Counted from the stretch's first letter, positions 51,714-61,205 are shown. The stretch: DNA of 64,000 nucleotides from Limnoglobus sp043757025 (GCA_043757025.1 JAYVQG010000202.1:1-64000), one strand, 5' to 3'. Program-made: numbers and translations. The notes: generated from the letters alone by a model not told the origin.

Positions 51714-51998
51714 TCACACGAAATTCCGCGCGAGTCGCCAGATGATGCTGGCCAAGACGCACATCATTCCGAACGCGATCACCAGATTCGGAAACGGTAT
51801 CCGTTGCTCGCGTTGGAGGTGTCGCAGGATCTCTTTATTGCGCATCTTGGAGTGGATGCCCCGTTCGCGCGACGGAGTGGAATGGCTCAGACCGGCAAGG
51901 AGGAAGCCGACGATCACCGCGATGATACCGAACGCAGAAAGGAAGTATGGGTAAGCGATCATGGCAGGGGTCTCGTGGAATGGCTGGGCAGTAGTCAT
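51714..51998 (-). CDS. small membrane protein, hypothetical
   Basis: This 94-aa protein has two membrane helices (about residues 15-37 and 70-90) separated by a basic cytoplasmic-looking loop (SRERGIHSKMRNKEILRH). It begins MTTAQPFHETPAM; a second Met 12 codons later is an alternative start. No family is recognised. The 135 bases between it and the ThDP gene hold nothing I can identify. Confidence 0.6.
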   Translation of the reverse strand: MTTAQPFHETPAMIAYPYFLSAFGIIAVIVGFLLAGLSHSTPSRERGIHSKMRNKEILRHLQREQRIPFPNLVIAFGMMCVLASIIWRLARNFV

Positions 51999-52080
51999 AT
52001 GACCCACCGCTGGCGAGTATGCAGCACGGCAGCGAAGGCGGAGAGGCTCCGCAGTTCGCGGAAATTTCGCACGACCGACC

Positions 52081-52461
52081 TTACGAGAATTGGGTACCCA
52101 TCTGCTGTTGTTCTTGCCTGCTCGAACTGTCAGAACTGGCCGGTTCATTCGTTTGGATCATCTCTTGCACGACAACATCGAGTAACTCTTCGATCGGCAA
52201 AACACCCGGAGCACTGGCGTATCCAATCGCCTTGTAGAACGGCCCTACGACGCGACGTACGTTGTCGCGAAGCTCTGCCTCATCGTTCCGATCGGCCGCT
52301 TGCGTGAGAAGATCGAGTGGCGTTTTTCCTTCGTCCGAAAAGCTTTCCGTGTTTTGCAGCCAACGGTTGACCGCCGTCGATTGCATGACGCATTCCAGCA
52401 CGTCTCGCAACTCAGGCGGGACTCGATTTAACCGGGCATACAATTCTGTCGCTGCAATCAC
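52081..52461 (-). CDS. hypothetical protein
   Basis: This 126-aa acidic, helix-rich protein starts at GTG 52461 with aggag upstream. It contains VPPELRDVLECVMQSTAVNRW and an Gln/Ser-rich tail ending QQMGTQFS. I do not recognise a family. It is ten bases after the gene at 52472-52774, so the two form a pair. Confidence 0.65.
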   Translation of the reverse strand: MIAATELYARLNRVPPELRDVLECVMQSTAVNRWLQNTESFSDEGKTPLDLLTQAADRNDEAELRDNVRRVVGPFYKAIGYASAPGVLPIEELLDVVVQEMIQTNEPASSDSSSRQEQQQMGTQFS

Positions 52462-52471
52462 AGGTGCTCTC

Positions 52472-52774
52472 CTAAACGGGAATTATAACGTCGGCAAATA
52501 CGTTGTGAAAGGTGTCCGACAGTTGCAAGAGGTCGATCACAGATAGCGGGTAATGGGAAACAACGTTCGAAGCACCGGCCAACCGGACTGACGGATACTC
52601 GATCCCTGCGTAACGCTCTCGATCCAGTTGCAATGAAACGACTCGGGAGGCCATGCAGCCTTGGCCTCGGTCGTGACCGCCGAGTTCCAAAAGTTCGCCG
52701 AGTGGTCGATTCAAAAACTTTGAGGAAATCGCGTGGTAGTAATTGCCTCCCGCGTTCAAAATCTTGTCGGGCAT
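52472..52774 (-). CDS. hypothetical protein
   Basis: This 100-aa protein starts MPDKILNAGGNYYHAISS at an ATG preceded by aaaggatg. It contains GGHDRGQGCMASRVVSLQLD and ends DTFHNVFADVIIPV. No family is recognised. It is the upstream gene of a tightly spaced pair with 52081-52461. The 261 bases on its other side, up to 53035, show no gene. Confidence 0.65.
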   Translation of the reverse strand: MPDKILNAGGNYYHAISSKFLNRPLGELLELGGHDRGQGCMASRVVSLQLDRERYAGIEYPSVRLAGASNVVSHYPLSVIDLLQLSDTFHNVFADVIIPV

Positions 52775-53035
52775 GGTTCATCCTTTCACACGTGGAAACA
52801 GACGATCATAACATCGTGACGCGCATTCGATTGCACAATATTCGACGACTTTGTTGCGGATCGCAGATGACTTCTCGTTCATCGTGCGGGTCCGCTTGTA
52901 ATGCTCGCGGGAGTTCATTCGCGGCAATCGCGACGCTTTCGCGGTGGCTTCAAACGCGACTCTCGACTAAATTCGATGTAAGCCTTGCGCAAGCGCGGCT
53001 CGAACAATGCCTGCGGAGTGGGAGCTGACAACCCG

Positions 53036-54658
53036 ATGACACTACCTCGCGTGACGATCCTTTACAACGAGCCGACCCTGCCCGTCGATCACCCCGATGC
53101 GGAGTCCGAGTACGACATTCTTTACACTGCGGACATCGTGGCGAAGGTGCTCATCGACGCCGGGTTGCCGGTGGCGCGGCTCGGGATTACCAGCGATCCG
53201 GCTGCGCTCTTGTTCGGGTTAAAGCAACAATCGCCCGATGTCATTTTCAACTTGTACGAAGGCATGGCATCGTGGGGGAACACCGAGGCGTTCGTCTCCG
53301 GCATCCTCGAATTGCTGCAAATTCCGTTCACCGGTTCGCCGACGCAGCCGATCCTGATCGGCAAATCGAAGCCGCTGACGAAGCAGATGCTCGCCGGTGC
53401 CGGACTGCCGACGGCGCGGTTTTTCGTGGTCGATCAACTGCCGATGCCACCGTGCGATCTGCCGTGGCCCGTGATCGTGAAGCCCGGCAAGGAAGACGCG
53501 AGTATCGGCATCGATCAAGGGAGCGTCGTCACGAATCGGGAAGACCTCGAAGAGCGCGTCGCGCACATCATGCTCGCGTACGGTGCGCCGGTGCTCGTCG
53601 AACAATTCGTCTCGGGGCGCGAGTTCAACGTGCCGATCTGGGATCGCACGGGCACACCGGAAGCATTGCCGTTCACCGAGATTTTGTTTCTCGAACAAGA
53701 TGGCCACGACCCGCTCTGGCCGATCGTCAGCTTCGATGCCAAGTGGAAGCCCGCGTCCCGCGACTTCAAAGCGACGCCCGCGAAGAACCCTGCCGAAGAT
53801 GTGTCGGCGGAACTGCACGCCAAGGTGTCGGCGATCTGCGTGAAGGCATACGAGTTGCTCGGCTGCCGCGATTACGGCCGCGTCGATCTGCGACTGTCGC
53901 CCGCTGGCGAGCCGTACATTCTCGAAGTGAATCCGAACCCGTGCATCAGCCCGTTGGCCGGTTTGGCGGCGGCACTCGAAACGGCGAAGGTGCCGTACTC
54001 CGAGTTCATTTTGTCGGTGGTGCGGTCGGCGTTACGTCGCGGGCCGAAGCCCGAACTCGCCGATGCGGTCGGCGTGGCTTCGTTAGCGAAGGAAGCGAAA
54101 ACGCTGCCGGCACAAGCGAAACGCGGCTGGAGCGTGCGGGCCGCGTTGAAGACCGACGTCGACGATCTCATCGAACTCCTCGATGCCGCGGAAGGAATTT
54201 GCGCCGCCGAACGCACCGCCATCGGCAAACAGCTTCGGCTACGCAGCCGCAAGAAAGACTGGGGTGGTGCGACGATTCTCGTGCTCGCCGGCCGTACGCG
54301 GCTCGGTGGGTTCGCGATGGTCGATGGTTCGCACCCGATCCACGGCAACGCACAACTCGAGATGGTCGTCGTCGATCCAACACTGCGTCGCACGGGTCTC
54401 GCACAGATGTTGCTCACCGCGATCGAAGCGGGGCTGTCGGCGTCGGGTGTCCACATCGTGTTCGCCGAACTGACATCGGGCGCGACCGCATCGAGTACGC
54501 GACAATTACTCGCGTCGTCTGGCTTCCAACCTGCCGGCGAAGTCGCCGAGTTCTTCAAAGATGGCTGCTCGCGTTTGACGTTGTCGAAGGTGCTCCCCGC
54601 CACGCTGACGCCGATCGTTGCCGTCGTCGAACCATTAAAAACCGTCGCCGCCCCTTGA
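53036..54658 (+). CDS. ATP-grasp ligase (D-Ala-D-Ala ligase-like) fused to GNAT acetyltransferase
   Basis: This 540-aa protein has an N-terminal D-Ala-D-Ala ligase-like ATP-grasp domain (to about residue 340). It includes VIVKPGKEDASIG, a VLVEQFVSGREFNV core and the magnesium-binding LEVNPNPCI. The C-terminal third is a GNAT acetyltransferase: LEMVVVDPTLRRTGLAQMLL, the acetyl-CoA loop, is at about residues 440-460. ATP-grasp enzymes form amide bonds using acyl phosphates, so the fusion could make and acetylate the same small peptide or amino-acid conjugate. The start at ATG 53036 has ggag farther away than usual (about 13 bases). It is followed by a YkgJ-like gene. Confidence 0.88.
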   Translation: MTLPRVTILYNEPTLPVDHPDAESEYDILYTADIVAKVLIDAGLPVARLGITSDPAALLFGLKQQSPDVIFNLYEGMASWGNTEAFVSGILELLQIPFTGSPTQPILIGKSKPLTKQMLAGAGLPTARFFVVDQLPMPPCDLPWPVIVKPGKEDASIGIDQGSVVTNREDLEERVAHIMLAYGAPVLVEQFVSGREFNVPIWDRTGTPEALPFTEILFLEQDGHDPLWPIVSFDAKWKPASRDFKATPAKNPAEDVSAELHAKVSAICVKAYELLGCRDYGRVDLRLSPAGEPYILEVNPNPCISPLAGLAAALETAKVPYSEFILSVVRSALRRGPKPELADAVGVASLAKEAKTLPAQAKRGWSVRAALKTDVDDLIELLDAAEGICAAERTAIGKQLRLRSRKKDWGGATILVLAGRTRLGGFAMVDGSHPIHGNAQLEMVVVDPTLRRTGLAQMLLTAIEAGLSASGVHIVFAELTSGATASSTRQLLASSGFQPAGEVAEFFKDGCSRLTLSKVLPATLTPIVAVVEPLKTVAAP

Positions 54659-54725
54659 TCGGTTGAACGAGTTCATACATAGCCATTAGGTACCCGACAC
54701 TTTCGGAAGGATGCAATAGCGGCAC

Positions 54726-55478
54726 ATGGAGACGACAACTGGCGAATCGGAGACGGAGTTTCTCGAAGACGATGCAGATGCGACCGTTGAGTACGCTCCG
54801 ACGGTGCCGCTCACGCGGGCCTACCCGAGCCGCTACGGCGCGCCGATTCTCGACCGCGTCAATCCGCTCATCTTCTCGCTGACGTACTTCGCGCACTGTA
54901 TGCAGTGCGAGTTCTGCAACGATTCGTGTTGCCAGTTCGGCGCCGATATCGAGATCCCGCGCGTGCGTGCCATTGAGGTGCATCAGGCCGAGTTGGAAAA
55001 ATACATCGGCATCCCGCGAAGCGAATGGTTCCGCGAAGACCCCGAGGATTTCGGCACGCTGCCCGAAGTCGAATACCCCGGTGGCCAATACACCCGCACG
55101 AGCGTGATCCCGTTGCCCGAGGGTCGCTCCGCACACAACGAGGAAGCCTGCGTGTTCCTCGACCCCGTGGGCCGCGGTTGCCTTTTGCACCGCTTCGCGC
55201 TCGAACGCGATATCGACGTCCACGAAATCAAGCCGCTCGTCTGCTTGCTGTTCCCGATGTCGTTTGCCGATGGCGTCCTGAAACCGGCCTACGAGTTCGA
55301 AGTCGACGACATCGTCTGCCAGGGTCCGGGGCCGACGCTGTACTCGGCGGCACGCGAAGATGCGTTGTATTATTTCGGCCCGGAGATGATCGCCGAACTC
55401 GATGCGTTAGCCCTCGAGTATGCCGTCGAGCCAGTGGATCGTAACGAGAGAACGGTATCGCTACCGATGACTTCCTGA
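54726..55478 (+). CDS. YkgJ-like cysteine-cluster protein
   Basis: This 250-aa protein resembles the YkgJ/DUF3109-type zinc- or iron-chelating family: an opening CMQCEFCNDSCC cluster, then ACVFL, GCLLHRF and VCLLFPMSF, which supply the later cysteines. Metal binding is likely; the role is unknown. An acidic N-terminal extension (about residues 1-25) precedes it. The ATG at 54726 is 14 bases from aagga. It precedes the STAS/RsbW-type genes but is 122 bases from the first of them. Confidence 0.8.
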   Translation: METTTGESETEFLEDDADATVEYAPTVPLTRAYPSRYGAPILDRVNPLIFSLTYFAHCMQCEFCNDSCCQFGADIEIPRVRAIEVHQAELEKYIGIPRSEWFREDPEDFGTLPEVEYPGGQYTRTSVIPLPEGRSAHNEEACVFLDPVGRGCLLHRFALERDIDVHEIKPLVCLLFPMSFADGVLKPAYEFEVDDIVCQGPGPTLYSAAREDALYYFGPEMIAELDALALEYAVEPVDRNERTVSLPMTS

Positions 55479-55600
55479 AACGACGCTTCAAAAACCGCCC
55501 GTACCGCTTGACAGTCTGCCTTGGAAACTCAACAATCACCACAAGCCTTTCGGTCGATACCGATTGGCGGTGATACCAGCCCTGTGTGCGAGGAACGAAC

Positions 55601-55963
55601 ATGTCATCCCAAGCTCGTCGTCAGAGGCTCGTGGTCGAGGACATCGGCGATGTCACCGTGGTCAACTTCGTCGACAAGAAAATTCTCGACGAACAAAACA
55701 TTCAGATGATCGGCGACGACCTGTTTCGGCTCGTCGATGAACTCGGGCGTCGCAAGTTGCTGCTGAACTTCTCGAACGTCGAGTTCATGTCGTCGGCCGC
55801 GCTCGGCAAACTGATTCGCCTCCACCAGCGGCTCGCGCAAGTCGGCGGCAAGCTCGTGCTGTGCGAGATTTCCAAGACGATCCTGGAAATCTTCACCCTC
55901 ACGAAGCTCGATAAGATGCTGAAAATCGTCAAGGACGAACAGACTGGCCTCAGCGCATTCTAA
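55601..55963 (+). CDS. STAS-domain anti-sigma factor antagonist
   Basis: This 120-aa protein is an RsbV/SpoIIAA-type STAS protein. The phosphorylation site lies in FMSSAALGKL (Ser64/Ser65). In partner-switching systems it is phosphorylated by a kinase such as the next gene's product and, when unphosphorylated, releases a sigma factor. The ATG at 55601 follows gaggaa; an ATG five codons earlier does not. It precedes the RsbW-type gene by 48 bases. Confidence 0.92.
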   Translation: MSSQARRQRLVVEDIGDVTVVNFVDKKILDEQNIQMIGDDLFRLVDELGRRKLLLNFSNVEFMSSAALGKLIRLHQRLAQVGGKLVLCEISKTILEIFTLTKLDKMLKIVKDEQTGLSAF

Positions 55964-56011
55964 TACTCTCGCGGCGGGGCGCGTGCCCCGCCTTGTCCTT
56001 TGGTGGCCGCC

Positions 56012-56434
56012 ATGCCAACCCCCGTTCAGACCGACCTCACGGTTCCGAGTGAATTGGGCGAAGTTCGCCGAATTCAGGATGAAATCCGAGAGGCGCTGCA
56101 GGCGAACCAGTTCGGCGACCGGGACTTGTTCCACATCGAATTAGCCCTCGAAGAAGCCCTCGTCAACGCCATCAAACACGGCAACCAACTCGACCCGGAC
56201 AAGAAAGTGTTCGTTCGCTACTCCGTAATCCTGGAGCGGTTCGACATCCGCATCGAAGACCAAGGCGACGGTTTCTGCCCCGAAGATGTCCCCGACCCGA
56301 CCGCCATCGAGAACCTCGAACGCCCCTGCGGTCGCGGCCTGCTCATGATCCGCAGCTTCATGTCCGACGTCACCTACCACGGCAAAGGCAACGTCGTCAC
56401 GATGACCAAACACCGCTCCAAAGACGACGAATAG
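56012..56434 (+). CDS. RsbW-type anti-sigma/serine kinase (ATP-binding)
   Basis: This 140-aa protein is a histidine-kinase-like ATPase of the RsbW/SpoIIAB type. The N box is ELALEEALVNAIKHGN, the G1 box EDQGDGF and the G2 box GRGLLMIRSF. It probably phosphorylates the STAS protein encoded just upstream and binds a sigma factor or another partner. The ATG at 56012 (ggtgg upstream) is preferred over a GTG at 56000. No PP2C phosphatase or sigma factor is adjacent. Confidence 0.92.
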   Translation: MPTPVQTDLTVPSELGEVRRIQDEIREALQANQFGDRDLFHIELALEEALVNAIKHGNQLDPDKKVFVRYSVILERFDIRIEDQGDGFCPEDVPDPTAIENLERPCGRGLLMIRSFMSDVTYHGKGNVVTMTKHRSKDDE

Positions 56435-56466
56435 CCCCGCTCTCGATCGCACGTCAAACGCAGATG

Positions 56467-57018
56467 TTAGTCTGCAAAGAACTCGGCGACCCGGCACGCG
56501 AACCCAGGCAGCACGTCCCCGCCGGTGATGGTGTCGTTCTCGCCGAGTTCGACGCCGCGGAGATTGCCGTTGTAGACCATCACAGTTCGCGCATCGGGAT
56601 CGACGACCCAGATGATTGTCGTGCCCGCTGCAATATACTCGCCGATTTTTTCCTGCATCGCGCGGCGACGATCGTTCGGCGAAAGCACTTCGACGACTAT
56701 GTCGGGCGGGATACGATTATAACCTTGTGGACGGTTCGGAACTCGCGAAATGCTGTAGTAAGAAACGTCGGGTCCGCGCACCGTATCGGGATCGGTTTCA
56801 ACGCACACACCGGCTTCCGGCATGACCCATCCCAAACGGTTCGGCGTGACGAGGTTTTTCAGTAGCCACAAAATTTGACCTTGAACCAGTCCATGTTCGC
56901 TTTGAATTGGTGGCATCGTCACAATCTCTCCGCGTACGAGCTCTTGCTTCGAACCATCTGCTAGTTCTGGCATGTTCATGAACTCTTGTGCGGTTATGAA
57001 CTGCGTTATCGTATTCAT
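56467..57018 (-). CDS. Uma2 family protein, tandem copy 1
   Basis: This 183-aa Uma2/DUF820 protein has GSKQELVRGEIVTM, RGPDVSYYSISRVPNRP and VVEVLSPNDRR, the acidic pattern of PD-(D/E)xK nucleases, and ends DTITGGDVLPGFACRVAEFFAD over two blocks. The ATG at 57018 follows gaaggag. It is the last of three same-strand paralogues and is 31 bases from the next one. Confidence 0.92.
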   Translation of the reverse strand: MNTITQFITAQEFMNMPELADGSKQELVRGEIVTMPPIQSEHGLVQGQILWLLKNLVTPNRLGWVMPEAGVCVETDPDTVRGPDVSYYSISRVPNRPQGYNRIPPDIVVEVLSPNDRRRAMQEKIGEYIAAGTTIIWVVDPDARTVMVYNGNLRGVELGENDTITGGDVLPGFACRVAEFFAD

Positions 57019-57049
57019 GTCTCGGCTCCTTCGATTCGTTGAACGGTTC

Positions 57050-57604
57050 TCAATCTGCAAAGAACTCAGCGACCCGGCACGCGAACCCCGGCAACACGTC
57101 GCCGCCGGTGATGGTGTCTTCGGAGTCGTGTTCGACGCCGCGAATCGACCCGGCGTACACCGTGGTAATGTGGAGTTCGGGATCGACGAGCCAAATCAGC
57201 GGGACACCCGCGCGGATGTATTCGCGGATCTTCTCGCGAACCGCGCCTCGCCGATCGCTGGGCGAAAGAATTTCGACGACCAGATCGGGCGGCAACGGAT
57301 TGTATCCGTGCGGGCGATTCGGAACGCGTTGAATGCTGTAAAAGGAGATGTCCGGTCCACGGACTGTATCGGGATCGCGTTCGATGGTGACGGCATTTTC
57401 CGTCAAGACCCAGCCGAGCTTTCCGGGGTTCACGACGTTTTTCAGCAACCAGACCATGTGTGCCTGAACCAGACAATGTTCGTCCTGATTCATCGCCATC
57501 GTCACGATCTCCCCACGGAACAGTTCTTGCTTCGAACCATCTGCTGGCTCTGGCATGTTCATGAACTCTTCGGCTGTGATCAATCTTGTCGCAATCGCAG
57601 ACAT
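57050..57604 (-). CDS. Uma2 family protein, tandem copy 2
   Basis: This 184-aa Uma2/DUF820 protein is the closest relative of copy 1, sharing FMNMPE, GSKQEL, RGEIVTM, DPDTVRGPD, RVPNRP and GGDVLPGFACRVAEFFAD. It keeps RGPDISFYSI and VVEILSPSDRR. The ATG at 57604 follows gaggg. Near-identical termini with copy 1 point to tandem duplication, while the middle has diverged. Confidence 0.92.
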   Translation of the reverse strand: MSAIATRLITAEEFMNMPEPADGSKQELFRGEIVTMAMNQDEHCLVQAHMVWLLKNVVNPGKLGWVLTENAVTIERDPDTVRGPDISFYSIQRVPNRPHGYNPLPPDLVVEILSPSDRRGAVREKIREYIRAGVPLIWLVDPELHITTVYAGSIRGVEHDSEDTITGGDVLPGFACRVAEFFAD

Positions 57605-57631
57605 CTCGAACCCTCAAAACATGCTGGGAAT

Positions 57632-58177
57632 TTACATGAAGAACTCCGCGACTTTGCACGCGAAACCCGGCAACACGTCGCCGCCGGTGATGGTGTCGAC
57701 TTCGCCGAGTTCGACGCCGCGCATGTTACCGGAGTAAACCATCGCGGTTTGCGTTTCGGGATCGACGACCCACACGAGGCGAACGCCAGCGGCGAGATAC
57801 ACTTCGAGCTTTTCAGGCATTAGGTAACGTTCTTCGTCAAAATCGAGGACTTCCACGACGAGATCGGGTGCGTATTCCGGGAAGTCGTCAATCGGTGGAT
57901 CGCGTCGTATGCAATAAACGACATCGGGTGCCAGTAAGGAATCGGGATTGCGGGCGAGAATGAACCCGGAACTCATACTCGCCCTGCCGATTTTGTTCGC
58001 TCGAACAAAAGTGCCAACGACATACGCCACATTTGCACATACGAAACCATGCAACATTCGCGCGATCGGCTTGTAGATGACGCGGCCGCACAGTAATTCG
58101 TCTCTCGACCCATCCTCCGGTTCTGGCGTCGCGCCGAACTCTTCCGCGGTGATCCGTTTCGTCTTCAGCGTTGTCAT
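57632..58177 (-). CDS. Uma2 family protein, tandem copy 3
   Basis: This 181-aa Uma2/DUF820 protein keeps ITAEEF, LAPDVVYCI, DLVVEVLDFDEE and GGDVLPGFACKVAEFF but is more divergent in the middle (GRVIYKPIARM, RANKIGRASMSSG). The second acidic motif is shifted (VVEVLDFDEE rather than SPND). The ATG at 58177 follows gaggaag. It is the first of the three-gene run and diverges from the PVC heme-protein gene, 74 bases away. Confidence 0.9.
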   Translation of the reverse strand: MTTLKTKRITAEEFGATPEPEDGSRDELLCGRVIYKPIARMLHGFVCANVAYVVGTFVRANKIGRASMSSGFILARNPDSLLAPDVVYCIRRDPPIDDFPEYAPDLVVEVLDFDEERYLMPEKLEVYLAAGVRLVWVVDPETQTAMVYSGNMRGVELGEVDTITGGDVLPGFACKVAEFFM

Positions 58178-58251
58178 ATCGCTTCCTCGTTCCGTTCTCG
58201 TTATCATAACAACCTGCGAAATGGTTCACCCACCCCAATCGGAATTCCTTC

Positions 58252-61200
58252 ATGCGCTGGCTCCTCCTGTTGCTTGCATTCATTCCGCATTCCGCATTCC
58301 AGACTCCGCAATTGCAGGCGGCAGACAAACCGGTGCCGACTTCGGAAGCGGCGGCGAAGATGAAAGTCCCGCCGGGGTTTCACGTGACGCTGTTCGCGGG
58401 TGAGCCGGACATCGTCCAGCCGATCGCGTTCACGTTCGACGACCGCGGGCGGATGTGGGTCGTCGAGTGCCTCAGTTACCCGAAGTGGAGCCGCGATGGC
58501 AAAGGGCACGATCGCGTCGTGATCCTCGAAGACACCGATGGCGACGGCAAGTACGACAAGAAAACCGTGGTGATCGATAACGGTGTGAACCTTTCGGGCA
58601 TCGAGTTCGGCTTCGGCGGCATCTGGCTTTGTTCCTCGCCGAACCTTCTCTTCGTGCCAATCGCCGACGACAAGCCGAGCGGCCCGCCGGTGATTCACCT
58701 CGATGGCTGGAACATGACCGACACGAAACACACGGTATTTAACAGCCTGATCTGGGGGCCGGACGGCTACTTGTACGGCACCAACGGCATTCAGGCGAAG
58801 GCGTTCATCGGTGCGCCGGGCACGCCGAAAGAGAAGCGGCCATACATGGATTGCGGCGTCTGGCGCTACCACCCGACCAAGAAGAACTTCGAAGTCGTCG
58901 CGACCGGCACGACGAACCCGTGGGGCCTCGACTTCGACGAACACGGTGAAATGTTCATCACGAACTGCGTGATCGACCACTTGTTCCACGTCGTGCCCGG
59001 CGGGCGATACGAACGCATGTACGGCCAAGACTCCAACCCGTACGCCTTCGGATTGATGAGCAGTGCGGTGGACTACAAGCACTGGGGGGGCGGCCACTGG
59101 ACCGACGGTCGCGCCGATCTGAAAACCGGCCTGAAGAAGGAACACGACGACGCCGGTGGCGGTCACGCGCACAGCGGTGCGGCGATTTACCTCGGCGACA
59201 ACTTCCCGAAGGAGTATCGCAACACGCTGTTCACCTGCAATATCCACGGCAACCGCATCAACAACGACGGCCTCGAACGCACGCCATCTGGCATGAAAGG
59301 CGTGCGCCGACCGGACTTCCTATTCGCGAACGACCCGTGGTTCCGCGGCATCTGCGTCAAGCAAGGCCCCGACGGCGGTTTGTACGCCAGCGATTGGAGC
59401 GACACCGGCGAGTGCCACAACTACGACGTCGCCGACATCAGCAACGGGCGTATTTACCGCACGATCTACGGCGACCGAAAGAGTTGGAAGGGCGATGTTT
59501 CCAAGATGACGGACGGGGAGTTGTGGAATCTGCATAAATCCAAGAATGAATGGCTGGTGCGAAAAGCACGGCGCGTCCTTCAGGAACGCGCGAGCGTGGG
59601 AACGATTACTCCGTGTCCGTGGGCGGAAAATAAGCTGCTCGTTTCCGACGACAACGCGTTGAATCTTCGCGTCATGTGGACGAATTTCGCGACGGGACAA
59701 CTGCTGCCTGGCTTCTGTGCGATCGCGGCGTTCAACAAGAACGAATCCACTGCGGTTTGGGGAACTCGATTGGGAATGGAATCGGGTAAGACGGACAAGG
59801 GGTTCATCGGTACGATTCGACGAATGGCGTCCGAAACCGCATTCCCTTCTCAGCGTGGAGCGATTGCGGCTTCATTACCTCGCCTGGATCTAAACGATCA
59901 GTTCGGGTTGGCCCCACTCCTGTTTGCGAAACCTGCCGACAATGCCGACGCGAAGCTCGCGCAACTCTACTGGCTCGGCATCCAGCCTGCGGTGCTGGCG
60001 AAGCCCGACGACGCGCTGAAGCTCGTCAACGCGATTGCCATTCGCCGGGTGCGGACGAACATCGTTCGCCTCGTGCTGACGTTGCCAGATTCGGAGCCGA
60101 CGAAACAACTCGATGCGATCTTCCCGGTTCTGAAGTCGGCACCGGACGACGAGACGCGGCAAGACATTCTGCAAGGCATCGTGCAGGCGTTCGAGGAACG
60201 TAAGAGCGTCGTGCCACCCGAGAGTTGGAAGGCGATTTATGAGGCGATGTCGAAGCACCCGAACGCCGCAATCGTCGCACTCACCAACGATATTGCCTTG
60301 AAATTCGACGATGCGCGAGCCATCGCAGACATGAAAGCGAAGATCGTCGCAACGGGCGATGCGGGCGAACGGAACCGCACAATCGCACTGTTGGCCGCCC
60401 GCAAGACGGTCGCGCTTTCGCCGATGTTGCGGACGCTGTTAGCGGACCCTGCGGTTCGCCGATCTGCAATCGTCGCGCTGTCGAACTACAGCGATGACAC
60501 CACGCCGTCAGCGATTTTGAAGGTGTACGCCAGTCTCAGCGCCGACGAAAAAGCCGATGCCGTGCAGACGCTGTCGTCTCGCGCCAGCTACGCGATGGCA
60601 CTCCTCGACGCAGTCGAGAAAGGCACCGTGGCCAAGGCCGACATTACCGCATTCACGGCGCGACAAATCGCGACGCTGAAGGATCAAACTGTCGTCGCGA
60701 AGCTCAAGGCCGTCTGGGGCGAAGTCAAACCGGCGAGCGCCACCCGCAACGTGCAGATAGCGAAGTACAAAGCGATGCTGTCGCCAGATATGCTGAAAAC
60801 GGCGGATGAAAATCGCGGGCGGGTGTTGTTCGCGAAGAACTGCGCAACGTGCCACAAGCTGTTCGGCGAAGGGCAAGTCGTCGGCCCGGAACTGACCGGC
60901 AGCCAACGCGCGAACCTCGATTATCTCCTCGAAAACGTCGTCGATCCGAGTGCCGCCGTCGCGAACGAATACAAGATGACCGCGTTCTACCTGTTCGATG
61001 GCCGCCTCGTTACCGGCATCATTCGCAAAGACTCGCCCAACGGCGTGACCGTGCGAACGGTGAACGAGGAACTCTTTCTGCCAATCGCGGACATTGAAAC
61101 CCGCAAACCGACGCCGAACTCGGTCATGCCCGAAGGCTTACTCGACGCGATGAAGCCCGATGAGATCCGGGATTTATTCGCGTATTTGCAGAAGAAGTAG
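58252..61200 (+). CDS. PVC-type heme-binding CxxCH exported protein
   Basis: This 982-aa protein belongs to the planctomycete/verrucomicrobial membrane-bound dehydrogenase family. A signal peptide (ending LQAADKP) is followed by a propeller-like region (about residues 40-420, opening KVPPGFHVTLFAGEP). A HEAT-like helical middle part leads to a C-terminal cytochrome c domain with CATCH (Cys864-His868) and the motif GPELTGSQR. It probably passes electrons in the periplasm from an unknown substrate. The ATG at 58252 has ggaa about eight bases upstream. Confidence 0.93.
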   Translation: MRWLLLLLAFIPHSAFQTPQLQAADKPVPTSEAAAKMKVPPGFHVTLFAGEPDIVQPIAFTFDDRGRMWVVECLSYPKWSRDGKGHDRVVILEDTDGDGKYDKKTVVIDNGVNLSGIEFGFGGIWLCSSPNLLFVPIADDKPSGPPVIHLDGWNMTDTKHTVFNSLIWGPDGYLYGTNGIQAKAFIGAPGTPKEKRPYMDCGVWRYHPTKKNFEVVATGTTNPWGLDFDEHGEMFITNCVIDHLFHVVPGGRYERMYGQDSNPYAFGLMSSAVDYKHWGGGHWTDGRADLKTGLKKEHDDAGGGHAHSGAAIYLGDNFPKEYRNTLFTCNIHGNRINNDGLERTPSGMKGVRRPDFLFANDPWFRGICVKQGPDGGLYASDWSDTGECHNYDVADISNGRIYRTIYGDRKSWKGDVSKMTDGELWNLHKSKNEWLVRKARRVLQERASVGTITPCPWAENKLLVSDDNALNLRVMWTNFATGQLLPGFCAIAAFNKNESTAVWGTRLGMESGKTDKGFIGTIRRMASETAFPSQRGAIAASLPRLDLNDQFGLAPLLFAKPADNADAKLAQLYWLGIQPAVLAKPDDALKLVNAIAIRRVRTNIVRLVLTLPDSEPTKQLDAIFPVLKSAPDDETRQDILQGIVQAFEERKSVVPPESWKAIYEAMSKHPNAAIVALTNDIALKFDDARAIADMKAKIVATGDAGERNRTIALLAARKTVALSPMLRTLLADPAVRRSAIVALSNYSDDTTPSAILKVYASLSADEKADAVQTLSSRASYAMALLDAVEKGTVAKADITAFTARQIATLKDQTVVAKLKAVWGEVKPASATRNVQIAKYKAMLSPDMLKTADENRGRVLFAKNCATCHKLFGEGQVVGPELTGSQRANLDYLLENVVDPSAAVANEYKMTAFYLFDGRLVTGIIRKDSPNGVTVRTVNEELFLPIADIETRKPTPNSVMPEGLLDAMKPDEIRDLFAYLQKK

Positions 61201-61205
61201 CTCCG

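Noticed and set aside
53272..54666. 464-codon ORF overlapping the ATP-grasp/GNAT gene
   Set aside because: It is Arg-rich and in another frame from clear ATP-grasp and GNAT motifs.
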